Assembly: GCF_006442315.1 (NCBI RefSeq)
Contig: NZ_VFVY01000010.1
Location: 1 to 64,000, forward strand
Direction: 5' to 3'
Source: Mesorhizobium sp. B2-3-4
GTDB lineage: Bacteria > Pseudomonadota > Alphaproteobacteria > Rhizobiales > Rhizobiaceae
Length of the DNA: 64,000 bases
Shown here in pieces: positions 9,798-19,425 of this stretch. The translations under genes were made by a program, and so were the position numbers. Under the pieces are notes generated by a model. That model did no database searches. It saw nothing but the letters and a program-made list of their open reading frames with translations, and had not been told where the DNA came from. Numbering within the stretch: the stretch's first letter is position 1; every line of letters starts with the position of its first letter.

Positions 9798-10543
9798 GCG
9801 AAAAGCCCGATCCACTCACGGATCGCCATCGTCGTGTTCTGCATCGAATCAGCGGCGTTGTCGCGAAACAGGCCGACACCCTCCTTGCCCGAGGTGCGAT
9901 AGTCGACCGGCCATGCGACGGTTGGAAACCCGGCCTTGTCGAACAGCGCCTTGGCGCGCGGCATGTGGAAGGCCGATGTCACCAGGAGCCAGGTCTCACC
10001 CGGCTTCGGCTTGACGAGTTCGTGGCTGAAGACGGCATTCTCGTAGGTGTTTCGGGACTTGTCCTCGAGGACGAGACGATCGGCCGAAACGCCCAGCGCG
10101 CCGAGCAGGCGGGGCGCTGTATCGGCGTCGCCCTCGCCGTCGAGGAAAAGCGAGCCATTGCCGCCCGACACGACGACCTTGGCCAGTGGGAAGCGCCGGG
10201 CCAGGATTGCGGTCTCGACCATGCGATCGCCGCTGCTGTTCAATTCATAGCCGCCGCGCGCCAAATTGATGGCGCCCTCGAAGCCGCCACCGAGCACGAC
10301 GATACCGTCGACCTTTTCGGGCAATGCCGGCTTGGGAAAGCGTTCCTCCAGCGGAGTGAGCATCATCGCGCCGAGCGAGGTCCAGGCCGATAGCGCAAGG
10401 ATGAGGAAAGCCAGAGTGCTGCCCGTGACGGCAAGTCGCCGCCGGCCGACCATACCCGCGATCAGCCCCGCCAGAAGCAGGAAGATCGTCAGGTTGAGCG
10501 GTTGGATGAAGAACCAGAAGATCTTGGAAAGATAGTAGAACAT
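9746..10543 (-). CDS. YdcF/ElyC-family envelope protein
   Basis: A 265-residue DUF218-domain protein. Two N-terminal membrane segments (about residues 10-30 and 38-60) precede a Rossmann-like domain with the conserved VDGIVVLGGGFEG, VSGGNGS and TSAFHMPRA motifs. Family members such as E. coli ElyC act in envelope carbon-lipid homeostasis. The start ATG 10543 is set by GAGGAA just upstream; a longer frame to 10630 would run through a large palindrome. It overlaps the end of the DUF599 gene tail to tail. Confidence 0.88.
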   Translation of the reverse strand: MFYYLSKIFWFFIQPLNLTIFLLLAGLIAGMVGRRRLAVTGSTLAFLILALSAWTSLGAMMLTPLEERFPKPALPEKVDGIVVLGGGFEGAINLARGGYELNSSGDRMVETAILARRFPLAKVVVSGGNGSLFLDGEGDADTAPRLLGALGVSADRLVLEDKSRNTYENAVFSHELVKPKPGETWLLVTSAFHMPRAKALFDKAGFPTVAWPVDYRTSGKEGVGLFRDNAADSMQNTTMAIREWIGLFAYWLSGRIDRPFPAPGG

Positions 10544-10591
10544 CGCTTCCTCACTACAGCGCCGCCAGGACGCTGCAATGCCTTGGTTTTG

Positions 10592-10633
10592 CGCATGGCC
10601 CCGAAAATCGCGAGCGATTTTCGGGGCCATGCG
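10592..10633. repeat. Large perfect palindrome downstream of gatA
   Basis: An uninterrupted inverted repeat: the 18-base arm GCATGGCCCCGAAAATCG (10593-10610) and its exact complement (10615-10632) around CGAG, plus one more outer pair. It sits 17 bp beyond the gatA stop and could end that transcript, although no T-run follows. The arm resembles the GCATGATCCCGAAAA element at 45527-45543, so it may be an interspersed palindromic repeat. Confidence 0.75.
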
Positions 10634-10650
10634 TCAGACGGGCGACATCC

Positions 10651-12216
10651 TTACCACCACTTTTCCGGCTGAAATGTGCCGGCCGCCTGTTCGATCACGG
10701 CGGCGGTCTGGAAAAGCGTTTCTTCCTCGAACGGCCTGCCGATCAGCTGCAGTCCAAGCGGCAATCCCTTGGGGTCGAGACCGGCGGGCACGGCGATGCC
10801 CGGCAGCCCGGCCATGTTCACGGTGACCGTGAAAATGTCGTTGAGGTACATCTTGACCGGATCGGCGGCCATGTCCTCGTCAGCGATGCCGAAGGCGGCC
10901 GACGGTGTCGCCGGTGTCAGGATGACGTCGACGCCGGCGGCGAAGACATTTTCGAAGTCGCGTTTGATCAGATTGCGCACCTTCTGCGCCTGCAGATAAT
11001 AGGCGTCGTAATAGCCGGCGGACAGCACATAGGTGCCGATCATGATCCGGCGCTTGACCTCGCGGCCGAAGCCGGCGGCACGGGTCTTCTCGTACATCTC
11101 GACAATGTCCTTGCCCGGAACGCGCAGGCCGTAACGGACGCCGTCATAGCGCGCGAGGTTGGACGAAGCTTCCGCCGGCGCCACGATGTAATAGGCCGGC
11201 AGCGCGTATTTGGTGTGCGGCAGCGAGATGTCGACGATTTCGGCGCCCGCGTCCTTCAGCCAGGCTATGCCCTTCTGCCACAGCGCCTCGATTTCTTCCG
11301 GCATGCCCTCGACGCGGTATTCCTTGGGAATGCCGACCTTCATGCCCTTGATCGGCTTGCCGATCGCCGCCTCGTAATCCGGCACCGGCCGGTCGACCGA
11401 GGTGGTGTCTTTCGGATCGACCGATGCCATGGATTTGAGCAGGATCGCGGCGTCGCGCACGTCGCGTGCGATCGGCCCGGCCTGGTCGAGCGACGAGGCG
11501 AAGGCGACGATGCCCCAGCGCGAGCAGCGCCCATAGGTCGGCTTGATGCCGACCGTGCCGGTGAAGGCGGCCGGCTGGCGGATCGAGCCGCCGGTGTCGG
11601 TCGCCGTCGCGCCGGCGCACAGGAAGGCGGAGACGGCGGTCGCCGAGCCGCCGGAAGAACCGCCGGGCACCAGTTGCGCATTGTCCAGGCTACGCTGCGT
11701 CTTGGTGCCGCCGGCCGAGACGAAACCGCCGTCGCCCTGATGCGTCGTCGGCATCACCACCGTGTCGAGGCGCGAACGCCGCCAGGGGTTGATGACCGGG
11801 CCGTAATAGGATGTTTCGTTGGACGAACCCATGGCGAATTCGTCCATGTTGAGCTTGCCAAGCATGACGGCGCCGTCGGCCCACAGATTGGATGTGACGG
11901 TCGATTCATAGCGCGGCTTGAAGCCGTCGAGCACGTGGCTGCAGGCCTGGGTATGGACACCTTCGGTGCCGAACAGGTCCTTGATGCCAAGCGGAATGCC
12001 TTCCAGCGCACCGCCCTCGCCCTTGACCAGCCTGGCGTCCGATATCTTGGCCATGTCGCGCGCCTTGTCGCCGGTGACCGCGACATAGGCATTGAGCGCG
12101 GGATTGGCGCGATCGATCGCCGAGAGATAGGCCTCGGTGATCTCGGTGGCGGTGATTTCCTTGCCGTGCAGCTTGGCGCGGGCCTGCGAAATCGTCAGTC
12201 GGGTCAGGTCGCTCAT
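10651..12216 (-). CDS. gatA: Glutamyl-tRNA(Gln)/aspartyl-tRNA(Asn) amidotransferase subunit A
   Basis: Amidase subunit of GatCAB, which releases ammonia from glutamine and passes it to GatB to convert mischarged Glu-tRNA(Gln) or Asp-tRNA(Asn). The amidase signature is clear: the Lys of GIKDLF, and the serine-rich GGSSGGSA segment of the Ser-cisSer-Lys triad. Length 521 residues. The ATG at 12216 overlaps the stop of the upstream GNAT gene (TGATG). gatC lies one gene upstream. gatB is not in the window. Confidence 0.97.
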   Translation of the reverse strand: MSDLTRLTISQARAKLHGKEITATEITEAYLSAIDRANPALNAYVAVTGDKARDMAKISDARLVKGEGGALEGIPLGIKDLFGTEGVHTQACSHVLDGFKPRYESTVTSNLWADGAVMLGKLNMDEFAMGSSNETSYYGPVINPWRRSRLDTVVMPTTHQGDGGFVSAGGTKTQRSLDNAQLVPGGSSGGSATAVSAFLCAGATATDTGGSIRQPAAFTGTVGIKPTYGRCSRWGIVAFASSLDQAGPIARDVRDAAILLKSMASVDPKDTTSVDRPVPDYEAAIGKPIKGMKVGIPKEYRVEGMPEEIEALWQKGIAWLKDAGAEIVDISLPHTKYALPAYYIVAPAEASSNLARYDGVRYGLRVPGKDIVEMYEKTRAAGFGREVKRRIMIGTYVLSAGYYDAYYLQAQKVRNLIKRDFENVFAAGVDVILTPATPSAAFGIADEDMAADPVKMYLNDIFTVTVNMAGLPGIAVPAGLDPKGLPLGLQLIGRPFEEETLFQTAAVIEQAAGTFQPEKWW

Positions 12217-12671
12217 CAAAGGCTCTTTTCGTAAAACACCGACCACTCGGAATCGGGATAATCCAGCACCGGGCCGCAGCGCGAGAACCCGGCGCGTTCA
12301 TAGACGGTCCAGGCCGCGGGATGGCGGTCGCCGGTTTCCAGCACCAGCCGCTTCAACCCTTCATCGCGCGCCAGCGCCTCGACCCGCTCGACGATCCCGG
12401 CACCGATCTTGCGGCCCCGATGCGTGGGCCGCGTATACATGCGCTTGACTTCGCCGATCCCGGCACCGTGGCGCTTCAGCGCCCCACAGCCGATGGCGAT
12501 GCCATTGTCACGGGCGATGAAAACGGTGGTGTCCTGGCCCGCCATCTGCTCGACCGTGAGGTGATAGCAATGCTCCGGCGGCGTCAGTTCCAGCAAGGTC
12601 GCGTTGAGTTCCTCGACCAGGCCGCGCACATCGTCCTGCAGCGGCGTCTCGATGGCGATCTCGATTGCCAT
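12216..12671 (-). CDS. GNAT family N-acetyltransferase
   Basis: A 151-residue acetyl-CoA-dependent acetyltransferase. The coenzyme-A pyrophosphate loop motif R/Q-x-x-G-x-G/A is seen as [13 protein letters not shown], followed by the [13 protein letters not shown] and YERAGF strands typical of the fold. It is inserted between gatC and gatA with a 1-base stop/start overlap to gatA, an arrangement also common in other rhizobia. The substrate is unknown; the stop-start overlap suggests coordinated expression rather than a role in tRNA charging. Confidence 0.9.
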   Translation of the reverse strand: MAIEIAIETPLQDDVRGLVEELNATLLELTPPEHCYHLTVEQMAGQDTTVFIARDNGIAIGCGALKRHGAGIGEVKRMYTRPTHRGRKIGAGIVERVEALARDEGLKRLVLETGDRHPAAWTVYERAGFSRCGPVLDYPDSEWSVFYEKSL

Positions 12672-12678
12672 TGGCGTG

Positions 12679-12966
12679 CTACTCCACGACCTTCGGCACG
12701 AGGAAGAAGTTCTCGTCGGTCGCCGGCGCATTGGCGACGATGTCGGCCGCCTTGTTGCCGTCGGTGACGACGTCAATGCGCTTCTTCATCTCCATCGGCG
12801 TCACCGACGTCATCGGCTCGACGCCGGAAACATCGACTTCGTTCAACTGCTCGACGAAGCCCAGAATGGCATTCAATTCGCCGGTCATGCGCTCGGCATC
12901 GTCCTCGCTCACCGCTATGCGGGCGAGATGCGCGACGCGCTTTACTGTCTTGACATCAACGGACAT
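12679..12966 (-). CDS. gatC: Glutamyl-tRNA(Gln)/aspartyl-tRNA(Asn) amidotransferase subunit C
   Basis: A 95-residue belt subunit that wraps GatA and GatB. It begins [20 protein letters not shown] and contains the conserved [21 protein letters not shown] core and the FLVPKVVE end. The ATG at 12966 follows a GAGG ribosome site. It is the first gene of gatC-GNAT-gatA. Confidence 0.95.
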   Translation of the reverse strand: MSVDVKTVKRVAHLARIAVSEDDAERMTGELNAILGFVEQLNEVDVSGVEPMTSVTPMEMKKRIDVVTDGNKAADIVANAPATDENFFLVPKVVE

Positions 12967-13040
12967 GTATTTGCCTCGGGGAAAACCAGTTCGGGCTATA
13001 GCGGCGCCGCGCGCGCCGCGCAACATGCATCGTGCGCAGC

Positions 13041-13898
13041 CTAGGCGGAGGCGCCGACCCGGTCCTTGGGACGGCGCAAGGGATTGGGCAATTCGAAAAA
13101 GCGCTGCGTTGCCGGGCACATGCCGCAGGCATCCTCGTCCTCCAGCGCCGCGAATGCCCTCAGCTCGGCATCGGAGCACCCCGGCTCGAGCGGCTGGTAG
13201 GCAAGATAAGGGTCCCATTTCTCGGACAGCCGGTATTTTGCCTTCTGCATCGGCAGGTAAGCCAGCGGCGCGCATTTCCAGATCTGACCGTCATGAAGTT
13301 GCTTGCAATGGCGAGCCGGGCATATTTTCCAACTGGCACGGGGATCGCCATCCTCGAACGGCACCATGGCGCTGCCGAACCCTTCGTAGCGACGGGTCCA
13401 GTTCTTGTCCGACGGACGAAGTTCGATCAGGACCTTGTGGGCCTGCCGCCATTCATCCAGCAAGACGAACACCGGCTTCAATCTTTCCCGGTACTCCTCG
13501 GAATCGTGATGGACCGAGACGATCAATCGCGCGTCGGGATCGGCGGCAAGAACAGAAGGCAGGGTCGGATGGCGGTGCAGGAAGAAGCCGTTGCTGACGA
13601 TCTCCAGGCTGGCGCGCGGCCAGTGACGCCGCACCAGCCCGACAAAGCCAGGCAGTTGCGGGTGAATGCTGGGCTCGCCTCCCAGCAACGTGAACCGCTT
13701 GACTGACACGCGATGGCTCCACAGCCCCATCCAGCGGTCCGCCTCTTCGAGCGAGACCGTGCCGGCATGGCCATGGTTGGAATAGTGCGAGCAGCTTTCG
13801 CACGACAGATTGCAGCCATGCGCCACATGCAGTTCCAGCCGCCTGAGAGCGGGCCGGTCACCGCGAAGAAGCGACTTGACGCGGTTCAGCATCGTCAT
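13041..13898 (-). CDS. Radical SAM protein with C-terminal cysteine cluster
   Basis: A 285-residue radical S-adenosylmethionine protein. The cluster motif C29-x3-C33-x2-C36 (GCNLSCESC) is followed by the [11 protein letters not shown]-binding element. The C-terminal part has more cysteines ([19 protein letters not shown]), consistent with a SPASM/twitch-type auxiliary iron-sulfur cluster as in peptide-modifying or sugar-modifying enzymes. The start at 13898 overlaps the stop of the preceding secreted-protein gene as ATGA, indicating coupled translation. The substrate is unknown; an in-frame ATG at 13919 is an alternative start. Confidence 0.85.
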   Translation of the reverse strand: MTMLNRVKSLLRGDRPALRRLELHVAHGCNLSCESCSHYSNHGHAGTVSLEEADRWMGLWSHRVSVKRFTLLGGEPSIHPQLPGFVGLVRRHWPRASLEIVSNGFFLHRHPTLPSVLAADPDARLIVSVHHDSEEYRERLKPVFVLLDEWRQAHKVLIELRPSDKNWTRRYEGFGSAMVPFEDGDPRASWKICPARHCKQLHDGQIWKCAPLAYLPMQKAKYRLSEKWDPYLAYQPLEPGCSDAELRAFAALEDEDACGMCPATQRFFELPNPLRRPKDRVGASA

Positions 13899-14311
13899 GG
13901 CAGGGCCATGCCCTCGCACAGATAGTAGCTGCCGCTGTTGCCGCTCGCCTCGCTTTCATCGTCGATCGGCCGAACCGATACGAGATCGATCTGCGTCGGG
14001 TTCATCTGCGTCACTGATAGGACATCGGGAAAGACATAGCCCGGCTCCTGGCAGATGGCCGTCACCGCCCAACTCGGCGAGCGTGTCGCCTTGCTGACCT
14101 GCACGAACTCGCAATTATACTCCACGCCTTGCAGGCCGTCCTTCGAAAGGACGATGTTGCCGGCATCGATCAACGTCTGCAGCGTATCCTTTTTGGCCTG
14201 CGCGCAGAGTTCCTCCGACTGGAGGTAAACGCCTTCAATGAAGTCATCCGCGGCGATAGCGGGCGACGCCGCGACAAACATCGAAACACAAAGAGATCGC
14301 CCCAACGCCAT
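13895..14311 (-). CDS. Secreted hypothetical protein paired with a radical SAM gene
   Basis: A 138-residue protein with a signal peptide (hydrophobic segment ending SPAIAADD, likely cleaved after AIA). The mature part has four cysteines (in EELCAQ, YNCEF, AICQE and YLCEG), which fit two disulfides in the periplasm. No family recognised. Its stop overlaps the radical SAM start, so the two are co-expressed. Whether it is a substrate, partner or merely a neighbour cannot be told from the sequence. Confidence 0.75.
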   Translation of the reverse strand: MALGRSLCVSMFVAASPAIAADDFIEGVYLQSEELCAQAKKDTLQTLIDAGNIVLSKDGLQGVEYNCEFVQVSKATRSPSWAVTAICQEPGYVFPDVLSVTQMNPTQIDLVSVRPIDDESEASGNSGSYYLCEGMALP

Positions 14312-14335
14312 GGATTTGTTCCGCTTTATCTGTTT

Positions 14336-15043
14336 CTAGATGGTAATCGTTCGACCGATATCAGGCAATGCGACCTTGACGCCGGATCCCTCCATGCCGG
14401 CTTCGAACTTCTCGGGCGTCGCATCGATCATCGGAAACGTGCCGAAGTGGCAAGGAACGACGGTGTCGAATTTGAAGAAGCGGCGGCAGGCAAGGGCCGC
14501 CACGGCGCCGCCCATGGTGAAACGATCGCCGATCGGCACGATGCCGATCTTCGGCTCGTGCAATTCATTGATCAGGGCCATGTCGGAGAAGATGTCGGTA
14601 TCGCCCATATGATAGAGCGTCCTGTCCTCCGGGAAATGCAGGACCAATCCGCCCGGATTGCCGAGATAGACATTCCTGCCGCCCTCTTCGCCAAACGAGG
14701 AGGAGTGCTGCGCCTGGACGAAGGTGGTGGTGAAGCCGCCGCAATCGACGGTACCGCCGATGTTGCCGGGGTTGATCTTGTCGCCGCTGACACCCTTGCC
14801 AACCAGATACATGCAGATCTCGAAATTGGCGACCAGTTGGGCGCCGCTCTTGCCGAGCACTTCCAGCGCGCCGCTGATGTGGTCGCTATGCCCATGCGTC
14901 AAGAGAACATGCGTGATCCCTTCGGCCGGCCCTTCCCAGCCATCCGTCCAGGATGGGTTGCCAATCAGATAGGGGTCGATGAGGATCTTCGCGGCACCGG
15001 TTTCGATGCGGAAGGCCGAATGGCCGTACCAGGTCAGTTTCAT
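14336..15043 (-). CDS. UPF0173-family metal-dependent hydrolase
   Basis: A 235-residue metallo-beta-lactamase-fold protein. It starts MKLTWYGHSAFRI, has the metal motif HxHxDH in THGHSDH, and further metal ligands in HMGDTDIF and PCHFGTF. The family is L-ascorbate lactonase UlaG-like in fold, with activity generally unassigned. It is a single gene, with the radical SAM pair 24 bp downstream on the same strand. Confidence 0.93.
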   Translation of the reverse strand: MKLTWYGHSAFRIETGAAKILIDPYLIGNPSWTDGWEGPAEGITHVLLTHGHSDHISGALEVLGKSGAQLVANFEICMYLVGKGVSGDKINPGNIGGTVDCGGFTTTFVQAQHSSSFGEEGGRNVYLGNPGGLVLHFPEDRTLYHMGDTDIFSDMALINELHEPKIGIVPIGDRFTMGGAVAALACRRFFKFDTVVPCHFGTFPMIDATPEKFEAGMEGSGVKVALPDIGRTITI

Positions 15044-15168
15044 GAATGCATTTCCTCGATTTTTGCCTTGCCGCAGGATAGAACGCCGACAGCCCAGAGA
15101 TCAAAGGTTACAGTGTTCGCCACGCATCCGGAAGAACGCTCGCCGCTGAAAAAGGCAAGGGAAAACCG

Positions 15169-15675
15169 TTGGCTATCATCACGATTGAGCAATTGCCCGA
15201 ACGTCTCGCCGAAGGCAGGACGCTGGCGGGGCTCGATCTCGGCGACAAGACGATCGGCGTCGCCGTTTCCGACCGCGGTTTTTCCTTTGCTCACCCCCGG
15301 CCGGTCATTCTTAGAAAGAAATTCTCGCTCGACGCCGCCGCCCTCTTGGCGATGCTGGCGAAGGAGAACGTCGGTGCGGTGGCAATCGGGCTGCCGATCA
15401 ACATGGACGGGTCCGAAGGCCCGCGCGCACAGAAATCGCGGGCTTTCGTACGCAATATGGCGCCGTTGAGCGACCTGCCCTTCGTGTTCTGGGATGAGCG
15501 GCTGTCGACGGTCGCCGCCGAACGGACACTGATCGAAATGGACTTCTCGCGCGCCAAACGCGCCGGCAAGATCGATTCGGCGGCGGCCGCCTTTATTCTG
15601 CAGGGAGTTTTGGATCGGCTTCAGTCGCTCGATGCAGCCGCTCGAACGGAATCGGGCCCGTCCACCGCTGCCTGA
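15169..15675 (+). CDS. ruvX: Holliday junction resolvase-like RuvX/YqgF
   Basis: RNase H-fold nuclease of 168 residues (YqgF), linked to 16S rRNA 5'-end maturation and possibly Holliday junction processing. [17 protein letters not shown] holds the first acidic catalytic residue; [13 protein letters not shown] and [12 protein letters not shown] follow. The start is TTG at 15169, with AAGGG 7 bases upstream. The last 83 bp overlap a convergent membrane-protein gene, an unusually long tail overlap. Confidence 0.93.
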   Translation: MAIITIEQLPERLAEGRTLAGLDLGDKTIGVAVSDRGFSFAHPRPVILRKKFSLDAAALLAMLAKENVGAVAIGLPINMDGSEGPRAQKSRAFVRNMAPLSDLPFVFWDERLSTVAAERTLIEMDFSRAKRAGKIDSAAAAFILQGVLDRLQSLDAAARTESGPSTAA

Positions 15676-15934
15676 CCCAGCCCGCAATCTCGCGACGCCG
15701 GCGAAACGCCCATATCGCCACGAGCAGCAAGCCGTCGAACACGCATGCCTTCGCCACCATGCCCGGAATGGTTGCCGGGTCGATACCGAGCATCTGTCCA
15801 TAGAGCTGGAAGACAAAATCGTGCAGTTGCCGGCTGAGCATCACATAGCCGAAATTCATGTCGTTGAGCGACAGGTAGAACCAGCCCCAGAACAAGGCCA
15901 TCGGGGCGGCCCACAATGCGAAGATGTAGCGCAT
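15593..15934 (-). CDS. Small membrane protein, DUF6105-like
   Basis: A 113-residue protein with two membrane segments (about residues 3-22 and 64-82) and a basic, cytoplasmic C-terminal tail. It resembles the rhizobial DUF6105 family. Its start overlaps the upstream gene stop (TGATG), so it is the second gene of a two-gene unit. Its end overlaps ruvX by 83 bp on the other strand. Function unknown. Confidence 0.75.
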   Translation of the reverse strand: MRYIFALWAAPMALFWGWFYLSLNDMNFGYVMLSRQLHDFVFQLYGQMLGIDPATIPGMVAKACVFDGLLLVAIWAFRRRREIAGWVRQRWTGPIPFERLHRATEADPKLPAE

Positions 15935-16482
15935 CAGCGGCCTCCCTTGCCGCTTGGGCCGGGCCGGCCCGATATCAGGGAGAGCAATGAACTGTGCGCC
16001 GCGGCCTTGGCCATGCTGTGTGCCGTGGCGCGGAAGTCGCTCTCGTCCGATGCGGCCACTGAGCGCCGTTCGGCGAGCATCGCGACATAGGAGGCCAGCA
16101 GTGCGGCCAATTGCACCGCCACCACCATGAACAGGCCATTGATACCCTGCGCCGCGCCGCCGATCAGGATCATCGACAAGACACCGGAGGCGCTGATGAA
16201 GGCGATGCGAACCACGCTGTCGGCGCCGGGATTGGACCCGTCGTTCATCAGCGTGTCGACAAAAGCCCAGAAAAACAACACCGCCACCACCAGCAATGCG
16301 GTCGCCAACGGAGCGACCACGGCAATGCTATCGAGGTTGGCGACGCGCGCGCTCTCAACGGTCACGCCCAGCACACCAAGTGCCGCCGCCACGCCGCGAT
16401 TTCCGTCGATGCAGATCAGCGCGAGAAGAGCGAAGACGATCGCCCAGTGCACGGACAAAAACGAGGTCAATACGTGTCGCAT
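15934..16482 (-). CDS. Multi-pass membrane protein of unknown function
   Basis: A 182-residue protein with about four hydrophobic helices (near residues 8-35, 50-75, 95-115 and 118-140) and a basic Gly-rich C-terminus ending GPSGKGGR. The start at 16482 is supported by AGGAA. An upstream in-frame extension is rejected because it reads through a short inverted repeat and lacks a ribosome site. It is translationally coupled to the following DUF6105-like gene. No family recognised. Confidence 0.65.
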   Translation of the reverse strand: MRHVLTSFLSVHWAIVFALLALICIDGNRGVAAALGVLGVTVESARVANLDSIAVVAPLATALLVVAVLFFWAFVDTLMNDGSNPGADSVVRIAFISASGVLSMILIGGAAQGINGLFMVVAVQLAALLASYVAMLAERRSVAASDESDFRATAHSMAKAAAHSSLLSLISGRPGPSGKGGR

Positions 16483-16620
16483 CGTGATTCCTGCTTCGAC
16501 AGGAATGACAGTGGGCTTTGCGGTTCGTCGCCGCAATGGAAACCATTTGTTAAGGTTAACGGCGCTGATCGAGCCGGTGAATATCCCGGCAACGCTGCTT
16601 GAAATGAATGGCAATGCCCG

Positions 16621-18255
16621 TCAGTTCACCGGCGGATAAAGCGTATCGATGATCATGCGCGCGTCGTGACGGGCATCGAGCATACCATAGGTATTGCGCC
16701 ATTGGCCCGCGAGCCGCGTTTCGACGAAGGCATCGGCGATCCGCCCTGCCCCCAGCCTGCGCAACTCGGCGGCCGCGGCCGACAGAGCCAGTTGCTCGGT
16801 GAGCAGCCGCGCAGAGCCCTCGTCCGTCGAAGCCACCTGCATGGCCGCCTTCAGAACGCCGATCGTGCCGCGTCCGCCGGCGCCAAGATCACGGTCAATG
16901 CCGGCCAGCACCTCTTCGAAGAGGCCCGGCGCGCGGCCAAGCACGCGCAGCACATCGAGCGCCATGACGTTGCCGGATCCCTCCCAGATCGCGTTGACGG
17001 GCGCTTCGCGGTAATAACGCGCAAGCGGCGCTTCCTCGACATAGCCATTGCCGCCGAGGCACTCCATCGCCTCGTAAAGCAGCGGCGGCGCGATCTTGCA
17101 CACCCAGTACTTCACCACCGGCGTCATGGCGCGGGCGAAGGCCGCCTCGCCGCGGTCGCTGGCCGCTTCGTCGAAGGAACGGGCCAACCGGAACGACAGC
17201 GCGGTTGCCGCGGCGACATCGAGCGCCATGTCAGCCAGCACGCGCTGCATCAAAGGTTGCTCGATCAGGTTGGTCCCGAACACCTGGCGGTGGCGGGCAT
17301 GATGGATCGCTTCGGCGAGCCCCGCCCGCATGATCGCCGAGGACGCCACCGCGCAGTCGAGTCGGGTCAAGGTCACCATGTCCATGATCGTCTTCACGCC
17401 GGCGCCGGGCTCGCCGACCATCTCGCCGATGGCATTGACGAACTCGACCTCGGAAGAGGCGTTGGAACGGTTGCCCAGCTTGTCCTTCAGCCGCTGGAAG
17501 CGGAAGCCATTGCCCGACCCGTCGCCAAGCACGCGCGGCACCAGGAAACAGGACAATCCCTCCGGCGCTTGCGCCAGAACCAGGAACGCGTCGGACATCG
17601 GCGCCGACATGAACCATTTGTGCCCCGTCAGCCGATAGAACCCGCTGCCGGCGCGCTCCGCCTTTGTGACATTGGCCCGCACATCGGTGCCGCCTTGCTT
17701 CTCGGTCATGCCCATGCCGAGCGTCAGTCCGGTCTTTTCGACCGGCGGCTTCTGGCTCTGGTCGTATTTGCGGGTAGTCACCCGCGGCGCCCATTCGCGG
17801 AACAGCTTTGGGCTGGCCATCAGTGCCGCCAGCGAGGCGCTGGTCATGGTGATGGGACAAAGGTGCCCGGTCTCGAGCTCGGCGGTCAAATAGAAGCGCG
17901 CGGCCCGCACCTGGTGGCGGCGGCCGATTTCGGCTTCGCCATTTTCCCAGACCGAAGAGTGCAGCCCATTGGCCACCGAACGGCGCATCAGGGCGTGGTA
18001 GGCAGGATGGAATTCGACCAGATCGATACGCCGTCCCTGGCGATCATGCGTCCTGAGCTTCGGCGTCTCGACATTTGAAAGGCGCGCCAGTTCCTGCGCT
18101 TCCTGGGTGAGCACGAAACGGCCAAGACCGTCGAGATCCTTGCGCACCGGATCCGAAAAGCGCTCGGCAAGCTGGATCAGCAACGGATCGCCTCGCCAGG
18201 CGTTGCCGCCCGTCAGCGGCGGCGGCTGGTTCGTTACGTCGTCGGTCACGCCCAA
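16621..18255 (-). CDS. aidB: Acyl-CoA dehydrogenase family protein AidB
   Basis: A 544-residue flavoprotein of the acyl-CoA dehydrogenase superfamily, AidB type. E. coli AidB is induced during adaptation to alkylation, binds DNA and has weak isovaleryl-CoA dehydrogenase activity. The FAD-binding GMTEKQGGTDV segment, the LGNRSNASSEVEF substrate region and the C-terminal LGGNGYVEE and WEGSGNVMALDVLR motifs match AidB rather than ordinary acyl-CoA dehydrogenases. It is a single gene; a 204-bp gap separates it from the divergent pyrB. No Ada/AlkB operator was recognised there. Confidence 0.92.
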   Translation of the reverse strand: MGVTDDVTNQPPPLTGGNAWRGDPLLIQLAERFSDPVRKDLDGLGRFVLTQEAQELARLSNVETPKLRTHDRQGRRIDLVEFHPAYHALMRRSVANGLHSSVWENGEAEIGRRHQVRAARFYLTAELETGHLCPITMTSASLAALMASPKLFREWAPRVTTRKYDQSQKPPVEKTGLTLGMGMTEKQGGTDVRANVTKAERAGSGFYRLTGHKWFMSAPMSDAFLVLAQAPEGLSCFLVPRVLGDGSGNGFRFQRLKDKLGNRSNASSEVEFVNAIGEMVGEPGAGVKTIMDMVTLTRLDCAVASSAIMRAGLAEAIHHARHRQVFGTNLIEQPLMQRVLADMALDVAAATALSFRLARSFDEAASDRGEAAFARAMTPVVKYWVCKIAPPLLYEAMECLGGNGYVEEAPLARYYREAPVNAIWEGSGNVMALDVLRVLGRAPGLFEEVLAGIDRDLGAGGRGTIGVLKAAMQVASTDEGSARLLTEQLALSAAAAELRRLGAGRIADAFVETRLAGQWRNTYGMLDARHDARMIIDTLYPPVN

Positions 18256-18459
18256 TCCTTCTGTCGGTAGAAAGGCCTTATCGTCCGAAAGCCACGAATC
18301 CGAGGCCGTCGGCTAGATATAGCCAAGCGTTGCCGCGCGCGCGATCAAAATACCGGCCGATTTGATCGACTGTCTCCACGAAAAAAATGAGGAGAACGGC
18401 CCCAATCCAAAGCAGGCGCTTGCGGGCGCAAAATCCGCACCCTATAGCAGCCCCTTGAG

Positions 18460-19425
18460 ATGACCGACGCTTCGTCCCTGCCACTCTACCCTCACCGCCA
18501 TCTTCTGGGCATCAGCGACCTTTCGCCTGCCGACATCGAGCTGTTGCTCGACCGGGCGGACCGGGCGGTCGCGATCTCGCGGCAGTCCGAGAAAAAAACC
18601 TCGACGCTGCGCGGACGCACGCAGATCAACCTCTTCTACGAAGCCTCGACCCGCACGCAATCCTCGTTCGAGCTGGCCGGAAAGCGGCTCGGCGCCGATG
18701 TCATGAACATGTCGGTGGCGAGTTCATCGGTAAAGAAGGGCGAGACGCTCATCGATACGGCCATGACGCTCAACGCCATGCGGCCCGATATCTTGATTAT
18801 CCGGCATCAGTCGGCGGGAGCGGCAGCCCTGCTGGCGCAGAAGGTCGGCTGCTCGGTCGTCAATGCCGGCGACGGCGCGCACGAACATCCCACACAGGCG
18901 CTGCTCGACGCGCTCACCATCCGCCGTGCCAAGGGTCCGCTGTCGAAGCTGATCGTGGCGATCTGCGGCGATATCCTGCATTCGCGCGTGGCGCGCTCCA
19001 ACATCATGCTGCTCAATGCGCTCGGCGCACAAATACGGGTCGTCGCGCCCTCGACGCTTTTGCCTTCGGGCATCGACAGGATGGGCGTGATCGTCTGCCG
19101 CACGATGGCGGAAGGCCTGAAGGACGCGGATGTGGTGATGATGCTGCGCCTGCAGCGCGAGCGCATGGAAGGCGCCTTCGTGCCGTCGGTTCGCGAATAT
19201 TTCCGCTATTTCGGCCTCGATGCCGAGAAGCTGAAGGCGGCCAAGGACGATGCGCTGGTGATGCATCCCGGCCCGATGAACCGGGGCGTCGAGATCGCCT
19301 CCGAAATCGCCGACGGGCCGCAAAGCGTCATCCAGGAACAGGTGGAAATGGGCGTCGCCGTGCGCATGGCGGTGATGGAAGCGCTGCTGGATCCGCGTCG
19401 TAATCAAGAGGGTCGCGGCGCATGA
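18460..19425 (+). CDS. pyrB: Aspartate carbamoyltransferase catalytic subunit
   Basis: Second step of pyrimidine synthesis: carbamoyl phosphate plus aspartate gives carbamoyl-aspartate. The carbamoyl-phosphate loop [20 protein letters not shown] and the HPTQALLDA and [12 protein letters not shown] motifs are all present; length 321. No pyrI regulatory gene is present. The following pyrC' gene overlaps by 4 bp (ATGA), the arrangement of dodecameric PyrB-PyrC' enzymes, in which a dead dihydroorotase supports ATCase assembly. Confidence 0.98.
   Translation: MTDASSLPLYPHRHLLGISDLSPADIELLLDRADRAVAISRQSEKKTSTLRGRTQINLFYEASTRTQSSFELAGKRLGADVMNMSVASSSVKKGETLIDTAMTLNAMRPDILIIRHQSAGAAALLAQKVGCSVVNAGDGAHEHPTQALLDALTIRRAKGPLSKLIVAICGDILHSRVARSNIMLLNALGAQIRVVAPSTLLPSGIDRMGVIVCRTMAEGLKDADVVMMLRLQRERMEGAFVPSVREYFRYFGLDAEKLKAAKDDALVMHPGPMNRGVEIASEIADGPQSVIQEQVEMGVAVRMAVMEALLDPRRNQEGRGA

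Noticed and set aside
16486-16505. ATTCCTG-N6-CAGGAAT hairpin upstream of the membrane-protein gene
   Set aside because: It is 7 bp and overlaps the ribosome site region. It may be a fragment of a common repeat, but I could not support a function.
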